Shown piece by piece: positions 22,077-35,279 of a stretch of DNA of 64,000 nt. The first letter of the stretch is position 1, and each line of letters begins with the position of its first letter. Source of the stretch: Hysterangium stoloniferum. Taxonomy: Eukaryota; Basidiomycota; Agaricomycetes; Hysterangiales; Hysterangiaceae. The position numbers and the translations under genes were made by a program. The stretch is from positions 62,001 to 126,000 of the forward strand of contig WHVD01000155.1 of NCBI GenBank assembly GCA_015178975.1, written 5' to 3'. The notes beneath the pieces were generated by a model. The model saw nothing but the letters and a program-made list of their open reading frames with translations, made no database searches and was not told where the DNA came from.

Positions 22077-25000
22077 TATTTCAAGACCACGTTGGAACTA
22101 CATCTAACATTGTATGAAATATTTGCTGAGGAAATCTTTCAGAATTAATTGTCGTCTTTTCAAGTCGGATCCCACCGGAAACAGACCTGCAGGGTCGGTT
22201 CAATTCTAATTGAAGTGATTGTCGTTCATAAATCGGATGTCATTCAAGCCACCTGTTAATATATTCAACGTCTACGCTTGACATCAACGAATAGGAGGTA
22301 CAGAGAACCGCGAAGGTAAAAAGTAGCTGTATACGCTGTTACATTGACTCCAACCATGTAGCTTTATAGATCGTGTCCCAATTTGTAAGGAGAGAAACGA
22401 GAATGGCGATGGTTTTGAAGAAGCGCACCATGGTACACGCGAGTCCAGGTGGAAAGATCCAGCTATCAGGGTCAGAGTGACCCCGGTTATTTCTTCGCCG
22501 CATAATGCAGCAACTCTGTTCAATGTGACGATGGCAAGGTATATTAAGGATTGTGAAGTACTGTGAATTGACAATGGTCAAGCTGACATCTGGAAGTGTC
22601 TCCTTGGCTAGCACCATTATGGCGACTAACTCACCAGCATTAATTTTGATAAAATGGCCTAGGAGTACGCATAGGAAGGAAGAGGTGACGACAGCTAACG
22701 TTCAAAAGTCCCATGTATCTAGTCGACGATTGCATTAATATTAGATTGAATCAAATGACTGTTTTGCTACTACTCGAAATGAAATAATTCAAACATGACA
22801 ATTGGTAGAATGAACTCCAGTCTACTGGACTGGAAGCAGTAGGGGAAATGTCGGGATAGCGAGTGAAATAAATTGTCGTGCCATGCAGTGTGACGCTAGC
22901 GACTGAAACATTGAAACACAACACAAACGAGACTTCTTGTGACTTGGCTTCTGCACGCGGCGGGGCGGTGTGGGTATTCTTCAGCTCTGATTGATAAGTG
23001 ATTCCCCCTGACACAACGACAAGCTACCTTTCTCTTATCCAAGGTGAACGCTCACGACAATGTGAGGTGTGGGTGTTTAATCATGGTGTTGTCCATTGGT
23101 TTCGCCTGGCTTCATGTTCTCCCGAACAGATGATGACACGAAGGTAACGGTAGGACCACCTTCTTTGAGACGTCCTGGTGGTATTCGATTAACATTGCTA
23201 CCGCGATGTGATTGCAGTGAAGGAAAGTCCTCGGGCTATATTCAACACCAGTCTAGAGAATCTCGCAGCGATCATTACAGGTGACTATTATTGTTTTAAA
23301 TTGTGATAAATTATGTAGCTTCATACAACCCTCAAATCCGCGTTCTGTTGGAAATGATTGTCATTTATAAATAGGATGCCAATCTAGCCGCGAGTGGTGC
23401 CCGCAAGTGTACTCAACTCATGTATGGCATCAACGCGGACAAGCTGCAGAGCTCGGGGCAATGGTGAAAAGTGACTGTATGCGCTCTTATATTTGTTCGA
23501 CATATGGCAGCTTGTTAGAACATGCCGTCAAACCTAAGCGCTCAAGCCTGTAGCGAACATTGCTCGAGCGGCGCAGTACATCAAAATGTCGAAGGAGAGA
23601 CACAAGAATGGGGATGCAATCGAGGCTATGCACTGTGGTACACGCGGATTCGGACTCGAAAGATCGAGCTATCAGGTTCAAAGTCAACTCGATGATACTT
23701 TCGCCAGACGCCAGGAGGTGCCAACTCGGAATCGTATGCGTCAGAATCAGACTGGTAGGCAAGTTTCACAGGCGGATGTAAGACGGTGCTATAAGGTAAA
23801 ACATTATGAACGTACCTTACGATGGACCCAATGAGGGAAGAAACGACGTTGATGTGATCAGTAAGAAGCGTGCTGTCGTCGAAGAAGGTTTGCAAGGAGG
23901 AAATATTCCAATACAGTAAACATGATGCCTCCGAATCAATATGTTGTGTCAATGACGCGATATGTTGTCCAATAAAACCCTCAATACAGCTCCAGCAAAA
24001 TTTCGAAACCATGCATCTTGGTGGATGCAACACATGAGAAGCCGTATAGGATAGTCATAATGGAGAGATAGTTGCCGGTGACTTTGTCTGATCGCCGTGA
24101 GCTCCTCTACATATAGTGGATGCACGTGGGAGATCGTTTCTACGATATACGGAAGGCCGAAAATGGGTGAGAGATCATGATAACCGGCTATTTGTATGGT
24201 GTGCAGCGGTAACTTGACTAAAGCGTTGTAAAGTGAGGACGTAATCGCAGGTGACGCGTCTCTATCTGACCAATGGACGCCGGGACACCTTTTGAAGGCC
24301 GAAGCCAAGGATCTCATAAGCTGGGTAGTGTTACCTTTGCTACTCTGCTGCATGTGAAGTGAGGGCCTCCATAAATCATGTAAAGCCCTCGTTGCTCTTC
24401 TCCGAATTTGAAGTGGATATGTGGGTCTACGAAGACGTCAGTATTTCGAGTCTATTTAACATTGATGCTGAATTATCCCTACCTGATTAAATCAACACTC
24501 TTGAACTAGTCTTCCCAATCTTAGCAGGGTGAGATCCTTGTGCAGAAACCTACTGAACGCCCCGTCGTCTTGATCCAATCGATTCACGATTTGCCCGTAT
24601 AATGTCAGCTTTGCCATCAGCAAAGATCTCTTAGCACTGTGAAGGACTTTCATCCCAACCCTTTCCAAACCGACTCCACAGTAATATCCGGAGCCGATTT
24701 CAATGCTCCAAGGTGCCCCAACGTACTGCGAGTCCATTCCCCAGTCCTCGCCATGAGTGCGATATGGGCTGAGGTTGGGTGTCATGTTGGTGGATATCCA
24801 AGACATCTTAACAACAGTCGGTGGGTCATGGCAGGTGGTTTCTCCTTGACACTGAAATATGCTGGATGTCACACAGATCCCATGAAAATAGCGTTATACT
24901 TGACTCACGAACTCGTCAACCCAAAGCTCTATATGGTTTACAGACAGTTGTACGTGCTGCTCGTCATCAGGGTCCTGATAACATAAATCATGACCTGGTT

Positions 25001-25193
25001 CGTTACAGCTCCATCGTTCCCTGAGGTTCAGCCGGAATACATTCCTCATCCACGCCTCATTGATATTCTCCTGTTGAGCTGAACTCAATACACCTGGGGA
25101 AACTAAGGGTGGTAGTTCCTCAACGTCTTCACGGTAGGACTCAACAGTTGCCAAATCGTGATTCCCCAGAGTTATCTCGTTGAAGGTAGACAT

Positions 25194-25643
25194 TGGTGGG
25201 TAGCAGTCGTACTTACACTCAAACGAGATGCTGAGCTTTTATGCCGCAGTCAGTCGGAAATTTAATTCCACCAAGGTACAGCCTTGTGGCCGGGCCTACA
25301 CAGCCTGTCATCCCTGCCTTTGTAAATAACATCCCCTGACCCGCCATAAAGGCTCCAATGCACTAAGTCACCCCATTACCTTCTTACGCCTTCTGCTCAA
25401 GGCTCACACAGCATTTAATATAATAGTTTAGTCAATTGTGACCCCATTACATAATATTTCTGGCATTATTGAGCGTCAGAGTTGCAATACGGCTTTTCTG
25501 ACATTCCAGAAGTGGCATTGCCAAGGATAATATAAATGCACTCCAGAGTGATGCTCACTGGGAGCTACATTCAAGCTGGCGTTGTCAATCTGAGACTTTA
25601 TCCAGCGAGATTGCGTGCTTCCTGTTTAATTTTATCAAAACTT
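25194..25643 (-). promoter_or_regulatory. U5/U6 intergenic spacer with U6 promoter
   Basis: TATA-like GGCATAAAAGCT on the minus strand at about 25234-25245, then TGTAAGTACGACTGCTAC just before the ATG. About 450 bp without a gene separate it from the stop codon of U5. Confidence 0.55.
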
Positions 25644-28600
25644 TCAATGAGAAGAAACCCGGGTCAATGATAGTCTAGTCAGGTTACTGGCAAGCAACGT
25701 GGTTTCTTCAGGTACCCTTGCCACATCAAACAGCTTAAATTCTGTAGAATGTCTGAAGAAGACAAAGAGTAAGGTAAGACCAGAGTTCTCATGGTAGATT
25801 TTATCGAGGTACGCAAGGGTCAAACTTGGAATATCTTCGATTGTGGCGTGTCCATCAAAATTTGTATTAATAAACTGCACACATAACCCCATGTCAGGTA
25901 ATACTTTCTTACACCTAGCCTTATTGTTATCTGTCATGCCGAGTGGAATGTTTCGCCCCAGGCTCACACTCTTGATGCGTGGACATGGCTCTTCAGCCCG
26001 ACGATGACAACGTAGATCCATGATTGCGACCCACTCAACGTGACCTATCGCAGGCAGAGTTCCTCTGGTACGTTCAGATTCACCAAGTTAGGAATGCTTA
26101 TATGTCCCCTTTTTCTGGTTTCTCCCCACCCCCTTTGGGACTGGTCATGACAGTCCTCCTTCTGTCCCACACGATGGGCGTTAATCCCAGCTTTGAGTTT
26201 GATGCCCCAATCCATCCTTTATTTTCTCGCTTTGAATGATTGTCATTCAGAGAATTAATCCGGTACTGTGAGTTGATACGAATTTCCAACTTGATCATCG
26301 CCTATCCTATTGTCATCGCAAAGTGGGCAGAAGATACGATGCTTGCCGGGGTAATGTATCATAATATAATGACTCCGGGGATAGTCTTCAGTGTAGGAGG
26401 AAAAATAGAATACCACTTGCATCACTCTCGACGACAATAAAACTTCGGTCTGCTAGTACCAGTCCGAAAAGGACAGGAATTCCCTTCAAAGACAGCAGCA
26501 AAGGCCGCACCTGGTCTTGGGCTGGTTCAAGAGTGGTCCGGGAATAATCATTGGTTGTGAGATATATATCTAGTCCTACAACATATTTCCTTATTAGTCA
26601 CAAAAACACGAGCCCTACAAATTCAAAGGTATTATCGATCCAGTTTTCGTCGGACTCCGCACAGAGCTGCATTGAGAATAAGAAGTGATCGTATGCGCTC
26701 TGAAATTGCTTCACACGATCATCTTGAATACAGCTCCAGCAACATGTCGAACCCGTGGATACAACCCATGAGTAGCTGGATAGGATCTTGGTTGACTCAA
26801 CGTCCTTACTGGCTATTCTGGCGACAATGGTTCTCGTCAGCTGGATGAGGTATGATGGTACGATGCACTGTTATAACAAGAATGCAAGTAGTCTATGATC
26901 GCAGTGACTTCTTCTACACACTGCTGACGCACGTGGTAGATGGTTTCCATGAAATACGCAAGCCCGCCAATGAGTAAAGTATCTTGACGATCAACTGTTG
27001 ATACATTTCGGGGGATTTGTATGATAAATGTCGATACAACATCATCAAAGATGGTGATTAGTGGCGGTTTAATGACAGTATTATAAAATAATGACCTTAT
27101 TGCAGTTGACGTATTACGTCTATCTATCTGATCGACACCGGGGCACTATATGAAGGTAAAACCCACAGATGATAGGAGCTTGGCAATGTGATCTCTCCGC
27201 TGTATATAGAGTGAAGACCACCAGAACACGCATAAAATACTCGACGCTCCCTCCGGAATTTCGTGGTTCTACGAAGACGTGAGTATTTCGAGTGTATTCA
27301 ATGACTGACACGGAGATATACCTACCTCATTAACTCAATACTCTGTTGAATTAGTCTGCCCAATCTTGCCAGAGGTTAATTCTAGGTCAGGAACCTGGCA
27401 GGAACCTGGCAAGCCAACATGTTGTGAGTCCATTCCCCAATCCGCGGCATGATTGAGATGCGGGCCATAACTCCACCACAAGAAATCTCGTTTAAACAAT
27501 TTTTTATTGTCTGAATGAGGACTGTATTCCTTGTGTGCCCTTCTCATATCAAGGGGCTTGCATTTTCTGGAAGGTCTCAGAAAAAAAAGAAAGATCACTA
27601 GAGTTGACAAGTCTGCTGCAAAATCCAAGAGGTGTTCAGAACAATGTTTCACGAGGTGGCTGACCGTCGAAGGTGAATATATTTTATTGTCTGTCTTCCT
27701 TAGTGAGGTGGTTGCTGCGATGCCTCAGGTTCATACTATTCATCCATTGCTCTGGCCGTTCGATGTGACGATCGCAATGTAGATAAAGGATTTGTTTAGT
27801 ACTGTGAGTCCTTGAAAATGTCAAAGCTGACAGCTGGCGGTGTCTCCTTGGCGAGCATCATTATGGCGACGAAACGACTAGAATTGTTTCGATGAAACGG
27901 TCTGGAAGCCACCATAGTTATGTTCCGGAAAACGAAGACGTAATTCGAATTCGTCAACACACCATTGAAAGCTGTGACGACTAACGCATAAGAAGGAACA
28001 GGGGACGACAACTAACATTCAAGAGGCCCACGGATGTAGTCGAATAGTTCGTTAATATTATATTGAATCAAATGAATTTTTCGTTACTACTCGCAATAAA
28101 ATAATTCAAACATGACAATTGGTGGAATGAACTCCAGTCAACTGACATGAAATCAGCAGGGGAACAGTGGGGATAGGGAGTAAAATAAATTGTCATGGCG
28201 TGTAGTTTGACGCTAACGACTGAAACATTGAAGCAGACCATAAACCAGAAAATCTCGGGCTCCACGCGGCGGGTCGTGGGTATTCTTCAGCTCGCAGTTG
28301 ATATGGGATTCCGCCTGACATGACCACGAGCTACCTTTCTTTTATACAAGGTGAAAGCTCACGACATGTGAAGAAATGTCGGTGCCTTGATCATGGTGTT
28401 GTCCATTGGTTTGGCCCCAGCTTCCTGTTCTCCCAAACACAGGACACGAGAAGAATGGTGGGACCGCCTTCTTTGAAACGCCGGAGTGGTATTCGATTGA
28501 CATTGTTACTGCTAGTATATGCGATGTGATTTCACCGAGTAGTCATTGGAGTATATTCAATATCAGTGTAGAGAACCTCGCAGCGACCATTACAACTGAC

Positions 28601-31213
28601 TATCTCCGCTTTTAAATTGTATCAAATTATGTAGCTTCGTGCAACTCTCAAGTTCGCGTCCTGTTTTAAATTATTGTCATTGATACATGTCAGTCTAGCC
28701 GCTGGTGGTGCCGCGAGTGTATTCAATGCATGTATGGCATCAACGCGTGCAACATGCAGAGCGCGCGGCGTGCGGCGGGGCAAAAAGTGACTGTATGCGC
28801 TCTTATATTTGCTCGGCCTATGGCAGCTTTATCGTCAAGTTTTCAATGGAAGAGAATTAGGTTAAGGAATTCGCCCAGCACATTGACTCGCACGGTGTGG
28901 AGGCCCTTGGTGGGAAGAGGATGGGTCTTGTCGATTGAACATTACCCTCTGAAGGTACGATGAGCCTGAACGAGACATGCATCGAATTGGGGATGGGGGA
29001 GACCTTTTTCAGACCTCCAGTGACATCTTACCTTAAAATGTATGTTAGTCTAGCCACGGCTAGTGCAAATGTATTCAACACATTTATGGGGACAACTGAG
29101 GAGCTCGCGGCGATAATGAAAAGTGACTGTATAGTTCTTACATAGATTCAAACCATATAGATTTATAACATTTGCAACCCCGGCTGCAATCCTGGTTTGG
29201 TTGAGATGTGTCGGTACCATCGAAGAGAAGTGATTAGAAAGTGTGTCCAATCGATGGTGTAAGACCTTTGTCAGGGCAACGATGTGCCTTCAACGCTGAT
29301 AGGGGGGTCTAATTAGAGCGCACCGACACACAAGTGGAAGGTGTGGCGACCACGCAAAGGAAGGAACGCGCGGTGAAATCTAAAGCTTCAAGCGAGGAAT
29401 TGAAGAATTTGTCATTGGTCGTGCCGCGCATAATCTCACAATGTGGAAGAAGAGAAACGAGCGTGGCGATGATATCGAGGCTGCGCACTGTGGTACACGC
29501 AAATTCGGGTTCAGAAGATCCAGCTATCAGCTTCAGAGTCAAGTCGATTATTTTTTCGCCAGACACTAGGATAGCCCAATCTAGGCTCGTGTGTGTCAGA
29601 ATGAGACTAGTAGGACAATTGTATGGGCGGATGTAAGACGGTGCAGGCAGGTAAAATATTGTGAACGTACTGTACGATGCGCCCAATGAACGAAGACACC
29701 ACATTCAGCTGGTTGATGTGATCGGTGAGAAGCGTGCTGTCGTTGAAGAAGATTTCCAAGGAGTCAATACTCCAATACAGTGAGTCCGACGTGTCGAAAT
29801 CAAGATGAAGTGTCAATGACGCTATATGGATGTTTATGTCGTCCAATAAAACCCTCAATCCAGCTCCAGCAATATCTCGAAACCATGCATCTTGGTGAAT
29901 GCAACAGAATAGAAGCCGGATAGGGGATTCATAAGAGTAATGTCGTTGTGTCTGATATTCACTGTTATGGTTTTGGTGGGAAGGATGAAATGGTGTGATG
30001 GCATGACGCACGGTTGTAACCAGAATGCAATGCAACCTCTGATCGCCTTGTGCTCCTGTACAGATAGTGGACGCATGTCGCAGATCACTTTCACGATATT
30101 CATAAGGCCGAAAAGGGGCAAGCGCCGATCAAATTCTGAGATATAATGGGATTCTGAGACATACCGGGTGATTTGTATGATAAATGTTGATGCAACCTCA
30201 TCAAAGTTGGTGTGCAGCGGTGACTTGACTAAAACGTTGTAAAGTGATGACGTAATCGCAGTTGACGTGATGGCAGGTGACGCGTCTCTATCTAACCGGT
30301 GAACGCCGGGGCAGTAAAAGAAGGCCGAAGCTAAGAATGTCATAAGCTGGGCAGTGTGACCTTTTCTGCTCCCCCGTATATGCGAAAATATCGGGAAATT
30401 CTTTAAAACTTCCGTCGCTCTTCTCCGAATTTGACACGGGTATATAGGTCTACGACTCAGATATGAATATTTCCAGTGTATTCACTGATTGAGGTATCCC
30501 TACCTCGCTAAATCAGCACTGTCTTGAACTAGTCTCCCCAGTTTTGGTAGCGTAAGATGCTTGTGTAGAAACTTGCTAGAGGCACCATCATCTCGTAACA
30601 AGCGGGTGATTTCCCGGTATATTGTCAACTTTGCGATCAGCGAAGCTGTCTTAGCACTGTGAAGGACTTTCATCCCAACCCTTTCCAAACCGACTCCACA
30701 GTAATACCCGGGGCCAATTTCAATACTCGAAGATGTTCCAACATACTCCCAGTCCATTCCCCAGTCTTCTGCATGACTGCGATATGGGCTGAGGTTGGAT
30801 GCCGTGTTGGTGGACATCCAAGCCTTCTTAACAACAGTCGGTGGGTCATGGCAGGTCGTTTCTCCTTGACACTGAAATGTGCCGCATGTGACACAGATAC
30901 CATGGAAATAGCATTATACGTGACTCACCAACTCGTCAATCCAAAGCTCTATATGATTTGCAGACAGTTGTATGTGCTGCTCGTCATCGGGGGCCCGATA
31001 ACACAAATCATGGCCTGGTTCGTTACAGCTCCATCGTTCCCTGAGCTTCAGCCGGAATACATTCCTCATCCATGCCTCATTGATCTTCTCCTGTTGAGCT
31101 GAACTTAATACACCTGGCGAAACTAAGGGTGGTAGTTCCTCAACGTCTTCAGTGTAGGACTCAGCCGTTGCCAAATCGTGATTCCCCAGAGTCATCTCGG
31201 TGACAGTAGACAT
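25644..31213 (-). CDS. Tandem orphan gene copy U5 (best-preserved; multi-exon, unknown function)
   Basis: Exons 1-6 are open and join in phase: 31213-30929, 30871-30504, 30449-30012, 29961-29671, 29606-29324 and 29265-29142 (1789 nt, about 596 codons). Introns are 50-64 nt with GT-AG ends. Exon 1 begins MSTVTEMTLGNHDLATAESY. Exon 2 has CQGETTCHDPP and YYCGVGLERVGMKVLHSAKT. Exon 3 has an in-frame extra repeat (SPAITSTAITSSLYN). Exon 4 has LLTDHINQLNVVSSFIGRIV. Exon 5 has DLTLKLIAGSSEPEFACTTV. Exon 6 has LNQTRIAAGVANVINLYGLN. The 3' half is less clear: family blocks lie at 28265-28068, 28011-27796 and 27652-27335. A 34-nt deletion between 'ttcaag' repeats near 26530 shifts one of them. The terminal exon is open for 125 codons (26021-25644), from MDLRCHRRAEEPCPRIKSVS to LTRVSSH. 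No known domain is recognised. Confidence 0.6.
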
Positions 31214-31719
31214 TGATGGGTAGCAGTCGTACTTACACTCGGTGCTGAGCCTTTATGCCGCAGTCAGTCGGAGAGTTAATTCCACCAAGGTACAGCCTTG
31301 TGGCCGTGCTTACATAGGACCCACAGCCTGTCATCCCTGCCTTTGTAAATCACACCCCCTCACCCTCCATAAAGGCTGCAGTACACTAAGTGACCCTACT
31401 ACTTTCTTACAACTTCTGCTCAAGGCTCACACAGCATTTAAAATAATAGTTCAGTCAATTGTCACCACATGGCATAATAGTTCTGGCATTATTGAGCGTC
31501 AGAGTTGCAATGCGGCTTTTCTGACATTCCACAAGTGGCATCGCCAAGGATAATCTAAATGCACTCCAGAGCGATGCTCACTGGGTGCTGCATTCAAGTT
31601 GGCGCTGTCAACCTCAGACTTTATCCGGCGAGATTGCGCGCTTCCTGTTCAATTTTATCAAAACTTTTAATAAGAAGAAACCCGGGTCAATGATAGTATA
31701 GTCCGGTCAATGATTGTGA
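31214..31719 (-). promoter_or_regulatory. U4/U5 intergenic spacer with U5 promoter
   Basis: TATA-like GGCATAAAGGCTC on the minus strand at about 31247-31259, about 40 bp before the U5 ATG, with the conserved TGTAAGTACGACTGCTAC between them. The remainder matches the other spacers. Confidence 0.55.
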
Positions 31720-32230
31720 TCATGCCCTCTGCATTCCTCCCAGTGCTACAGCACCGACAGGCATAAGTTAAACCTATTTCACGGGCACTTTAAGACTACG
31801 TGTAACCTGGTATAAAATTTTTGCTGGGGAAACTTTTCAAGATTGTCGCCTTTTTGTAAGTCGGATCCCACTGGAAACAGGCCCTGCAGCGTCGGGGCCA
31901 GGTCTTGAACGAGGAGACTTTAAGGAGTCCGCCCAAAACTGTCCCTATAGAGATTAAAGGCCCGCGATTTATTGTGGGTCCTGGGCTATGAGATCGCCGA
32001 TTCTGGAGATAGAATTTGTATTTTAAAGAAAAGATCAGCTTGACCGAGACAACTATCGCCATCCCAGTGGATTGGTCAGTGGTTGTTGCAATGTTCTTTA
32101 TTATTCTTCAATGGCTTTCTTCGCCCCATCCCAATTGACATGATTGTAACAATCGCGGGGCTTTCTTTAACACGTTCCAGTGACATTATAATTGAAGTGA
32201 TTGTCGTTCATAAATCGGATGTTATTCTAG
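31720..32230. repeat. Segment shared by U4 and U6 that replaces the unit's 3' part
   Basis: From 'attgtgatcatgccctc' to 'cataaatcggatgttatt', this stretch matches 21132-21245 plus 22077-22235 in U6, with about 270 bp more here. It is absent from the other copies and takes the place of the mirror blocks and terminal exon. No gene is recognised; it may be an old insertion carried along when units were copied. Confidence 0.45.
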
Positions 32231-34087
32231 CCACCTGTTAATCTCACATTGGTTTAAACTATGTAGCTTTATACAACTTGCAAATCCAGATACGAAGCGA
32301 AGAAATTTAAGTGAAACAGCACTATCCTCCTCCTAGTCCGGATGAGATGTGTCGGCGTTATCGAAGGGAAACGATTATAAATCGTGTCAAAATGATCGAA
32401 CAAGAGCTTCCCCGGGTCAATGATGTTTCTACAACACTGAGACCACGTTTGAATTAGATACGGATGTGCCGGTGAATGGTGTGGTGTCGGCGCATAGGAA
32501 GGAGTTGGATGTGAGAACTAGACCTTCAGAGTGGACGATGGATCCATCATTGATGGGGCGACGGATCGTGTCCCAATGTGTAAGCAGAGAAACGAGAATG
32601 GCGATAGTATTGAAGCTGCGCACCGTGGTACACGCCAATCCAGGGTCGAAAGATCCAGATTATTTCTTCGCCGCATAATGTAGCAACTCTGTTCAATGTG
32701 ACGATGGAAAGGTAGATTAAGGATTGCGAAGTACAGTGAGTCTTCACCCATGTTAAAGCTGACATCTGGCAGTGTCTCCTTGGCTAGCACCATTATGGCG
32801 ACGAATCACCAATACTATTTTTGATAAAACGGCCTGGGACCACGCATAGGAAGGAACAGGTGACGACAACTAACGTTCAAGAGTCCCACGTATCTAGTCG
32901 ACGATTTCATTAATAGTAGATTGAATCAAATGACTGTTTCGTTACTATTCTAATTGAACAATTCAAACATGACAATTGAGGGAGTGAACTCCAGTCAACT
33001 GAAATGTAAGCAGTAGGGGAAATATTGTGATAGCGAGTAAAATAAATTGTCGTGGCGTGTAGTGTGACATTAGCGACTGAAACATTGAAACACAACACAA
33101 ACGAGATTTCTTTTGACTTGGCTCCTGCACGCGGCGGGTCGTCGTGGGTATTCTTCAGCTCGGAGTTGATAAGTGCTTTCACCTGAAATGACCATGAGCT
33201 ACTTTTCTCTTATCCAAGGTGACAGCTCACCAATGTGAAGTGTAGGTGTTAGATCATGTTTTTTCCAATGACTTGGCCAGGCTTCCTGTTCTCCCAGACA
33301 ACTGACACGAGAATAATGGCGGGACTGCCTTCTTTGAGACACCCTAGTGGTATTCGATTGAAATTGTTATCGCTAGTATCTGCGATGTGATTTCAGCGAT
33401 GGATATTCCTCGGAATATATTCAACACCAGTCTAGAGAACCTCGCAGCGATCATTACATGTGACTATCTTCACTTTTAAATTGTGAAAAAGTATGTAGCT
33501 TCGTACAACTCCCACGTCCGCGTTCTGTGTGGAATGATTGTCATTTATAGTAGGGTGTCACTTGAACAACTGGTGGTCCCTGCAAGTGTATTCAATGCAT
33601 CTATGGCATCAGCACGTGTAACACTCAGAGCTCCGTCAATTGTGAAAAGTGACTGTATGCGCTCTTATATTCGCCCAACTTATGGCAGCTGTATTTTAAA
33701 GTTTTCAATAGAAGAGAATTAGTTTAAGGAATTCGCCGAACAAATTGCCTCGCACGGTGTGAAGGCCCTCGGCTTTAAGATCATGGACCTTGTTGATTGA
33801 ATACTGGCGCGAAGATATGATGAGCCTGAACGAGACATGCATTAAAATGGTGACAGGGGAGGACTTTTCAGACATTTAGTTATATCTTATTTAAAACATA
33901 TTTCGTTCATGATTCGAATGTTAGTCTAGGCACGGCTGGTCGCCCCAGATGTATTCAATACATGGATGGGTACAACTGCAGAGCTCGCGGCGATAATCCA
34001 AAGTGGCTATATGCGTTCTTACGTAGGCTTAAATCATATAGCTCTATTAAGATCTGCAACCCCGGGTGGAAAGTGACTTTAATAAAA
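32231..34087 (-). pseudogene. Tandem orphan gene copy U4, 3' remnant
   Basis: Part of U4 beyond the retrotransposon. Host sequence resumes at about 34087 ('aaagtgactttaataaa'), corresponding to the exon 6-7 region. It then carries the family blocks LCFNVSVANVTLHATTIYFT (about 33120-33060), DVSFNMGEDSLYFAILNLPF (about 32770-32700) and LACTTVRSFNTIAILVSLLT (about 32640-32580). The last resembles exon 5 of the 5' half, evidence of internal duplication in the gene. The normal terminal exon is absent because of the segment at 31720-32230. Confidence 0.6.
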
Positions 34088-35274
34088 TCTGACGATGCAT
34101 TGTCTCTAGGTGCCCCATGCACAGATCCCAAGCAACCTGTACCCCTCTGAGTGCGCTATCGCGGACAGCGGCCATCGTCGCTGTCAACATTTCCATAGAC
34201 ACCTGTGTGGGTAGATCCTGTGCCTCCATGGTGGATAAGTCCTGCTCGCTGCTTGGATGTACTGATCCCACATAAATAGCAGATGCCTCTCTAGCGCTAG
34301 ACCTAACAGATCGATGTCGACCACACCCTGGCATCACAGACATTTGTGCGACCTTGATGTGATCGGTGGACTGACCTCGGCCTCGCGGCAACAAACGGAC
34401 ACTCGAAACACCCAAGGCCTCCATGTATGCCTGCAATGGCTGCATGTGTTGAATGTCCTTGTATGGTAACCATGTCCTCTCGCCCATGTTCCACAACACC
34501 TCAAACAAGGCATCAATGCCATTTCCCGAGTGAGCCAAAATTCTTTCTATCGCCCACTCTCATTGCTGACTGCCAAAGCCAGGTATTTGTCTGAGCTGCC
34601 TACCTGGGAAGAGCTGGTCATCATTCAGGATATGGATACGAAGTAAAGACGCGTGAAAGGAAGGGTTAATTCCCTGCTTCTTTAGCTCCACTGACAGGTC
34701 CAGCTCATAGGTTGCACCTGGCTCCAAAATGCGGGTGATCCTAAAAGGGCCAATGTATTTCGGCAGCAATGGGCGTGCCCGATGCTTTGGCAAATGTAAG
34801 TTTTTCGTGGACAGGTAAACAAGGTCATTAATGCTAAACTTGGCAGCCCTCCTATGGCGGTTTGCCTGTTATGTCTGCTTGACCCTCGCCGCCAGGATTT
34901 CATCATGTGCACTCATTATGGCCAGCTTCATGCGTTCTGCAAGGGCAAGAACACCGGGATATTGCATGTTGCTTTCCCAGAGCAATGGCCGTGGCATCTG
35001 GCCATAATTCAAGAAGAATGGTGAGAACCCGGTCATTTCAGAGGTAGCGTTATTCATAGCAAACTCGATTGCAGGCAGTTTTGACACCCAATCCTTCTGG
35101 TTTGGTGCTATACACTGTCTCAGCATCTGCGTCATCGTCCTATTTGCTCGCTCAGTCGCTCCATCCGTTTGAGGATGGTATGCCGAAGACATCCTCAATT
35201 CAACCCCTATTAACCGGTGAAGGTCTCTCCAGAACAGGCTCGTAAATAGTGAGTCTCGATCGCTGATTATCTTG
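34088..35274 (-). pseudogene. pol: Gypsy integrase C-terminal part and chromodomain
   Basis: It starts inside the integrase core at PLKIISDRDSLFTS, whose SD-R-D holds the second catalytic Asp. It continues SSAYHPQTDGATERANRTMT, with the catalytic Glu in ATER. After a stop near 34872 comes the GPFRITRILEPGATYELDL block typical of the Gypsy integrase C-terminus. A second stop near 34566 precedes a chromodomain-like segment EWAIERILAHSGNG..FEVLWNMGERTWLPYKDI. The frame then runs past the element's broken end into host DNA. The chromodomain marks the element as a chromovirus. Two in-frame stops show decay. Confidence 0.8.
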
Positions 35275-35279
35275 AGCGG

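Larger units (their letters stand above)
19865..25193 (-). pseudogene. Tandem orphan gene copy U6, broken
   Basis: It starts at 25193 with MSTFNEITLGNHDLATVESY and shares with U5 the exon 1 variant SSAQQE..NEAWMRNVFR. Exon 1 is open. Exon 2 (about 24855-24495) has a 2-nt loss near 24505, so the frame ends VQEC. Exon 3 (about 24440-24085) lacks an internal stretch after LVKLPLHT. Exon 4 (about 24060-23810) is open. The 3' half keeps the block LCFNVSVASVTLHGTTIYFT (about 22950-22890) and the cysteine-containing block at 22617-22339. It is then interrupted by an unrelated segment, an inverted-repeat element (21248-22076) and an LTR-like insert (20536-21130). The terminal exon (20173-19865) reads MDLRCHRCAAEPCPRIKSMS but is frameshifted after LCVQF. 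Confidence 0.65.

Noticed and set aside
30659..31102. Plus-strand open frame of 147 codons (and similar plus-strand frames in other copies)
   Set aside because: It lies opposite exons 1-2 of U5, appears as the antisense shadow in several copies and is broken in most. Conservation follows the minus-strand exons.
34047..34538. A separate 163-codon gene at the left end of the chromovirus
   Set aside because: Its start is the chromodomain region of pol and its last codons come from host DNA beyond the element's broken edge.
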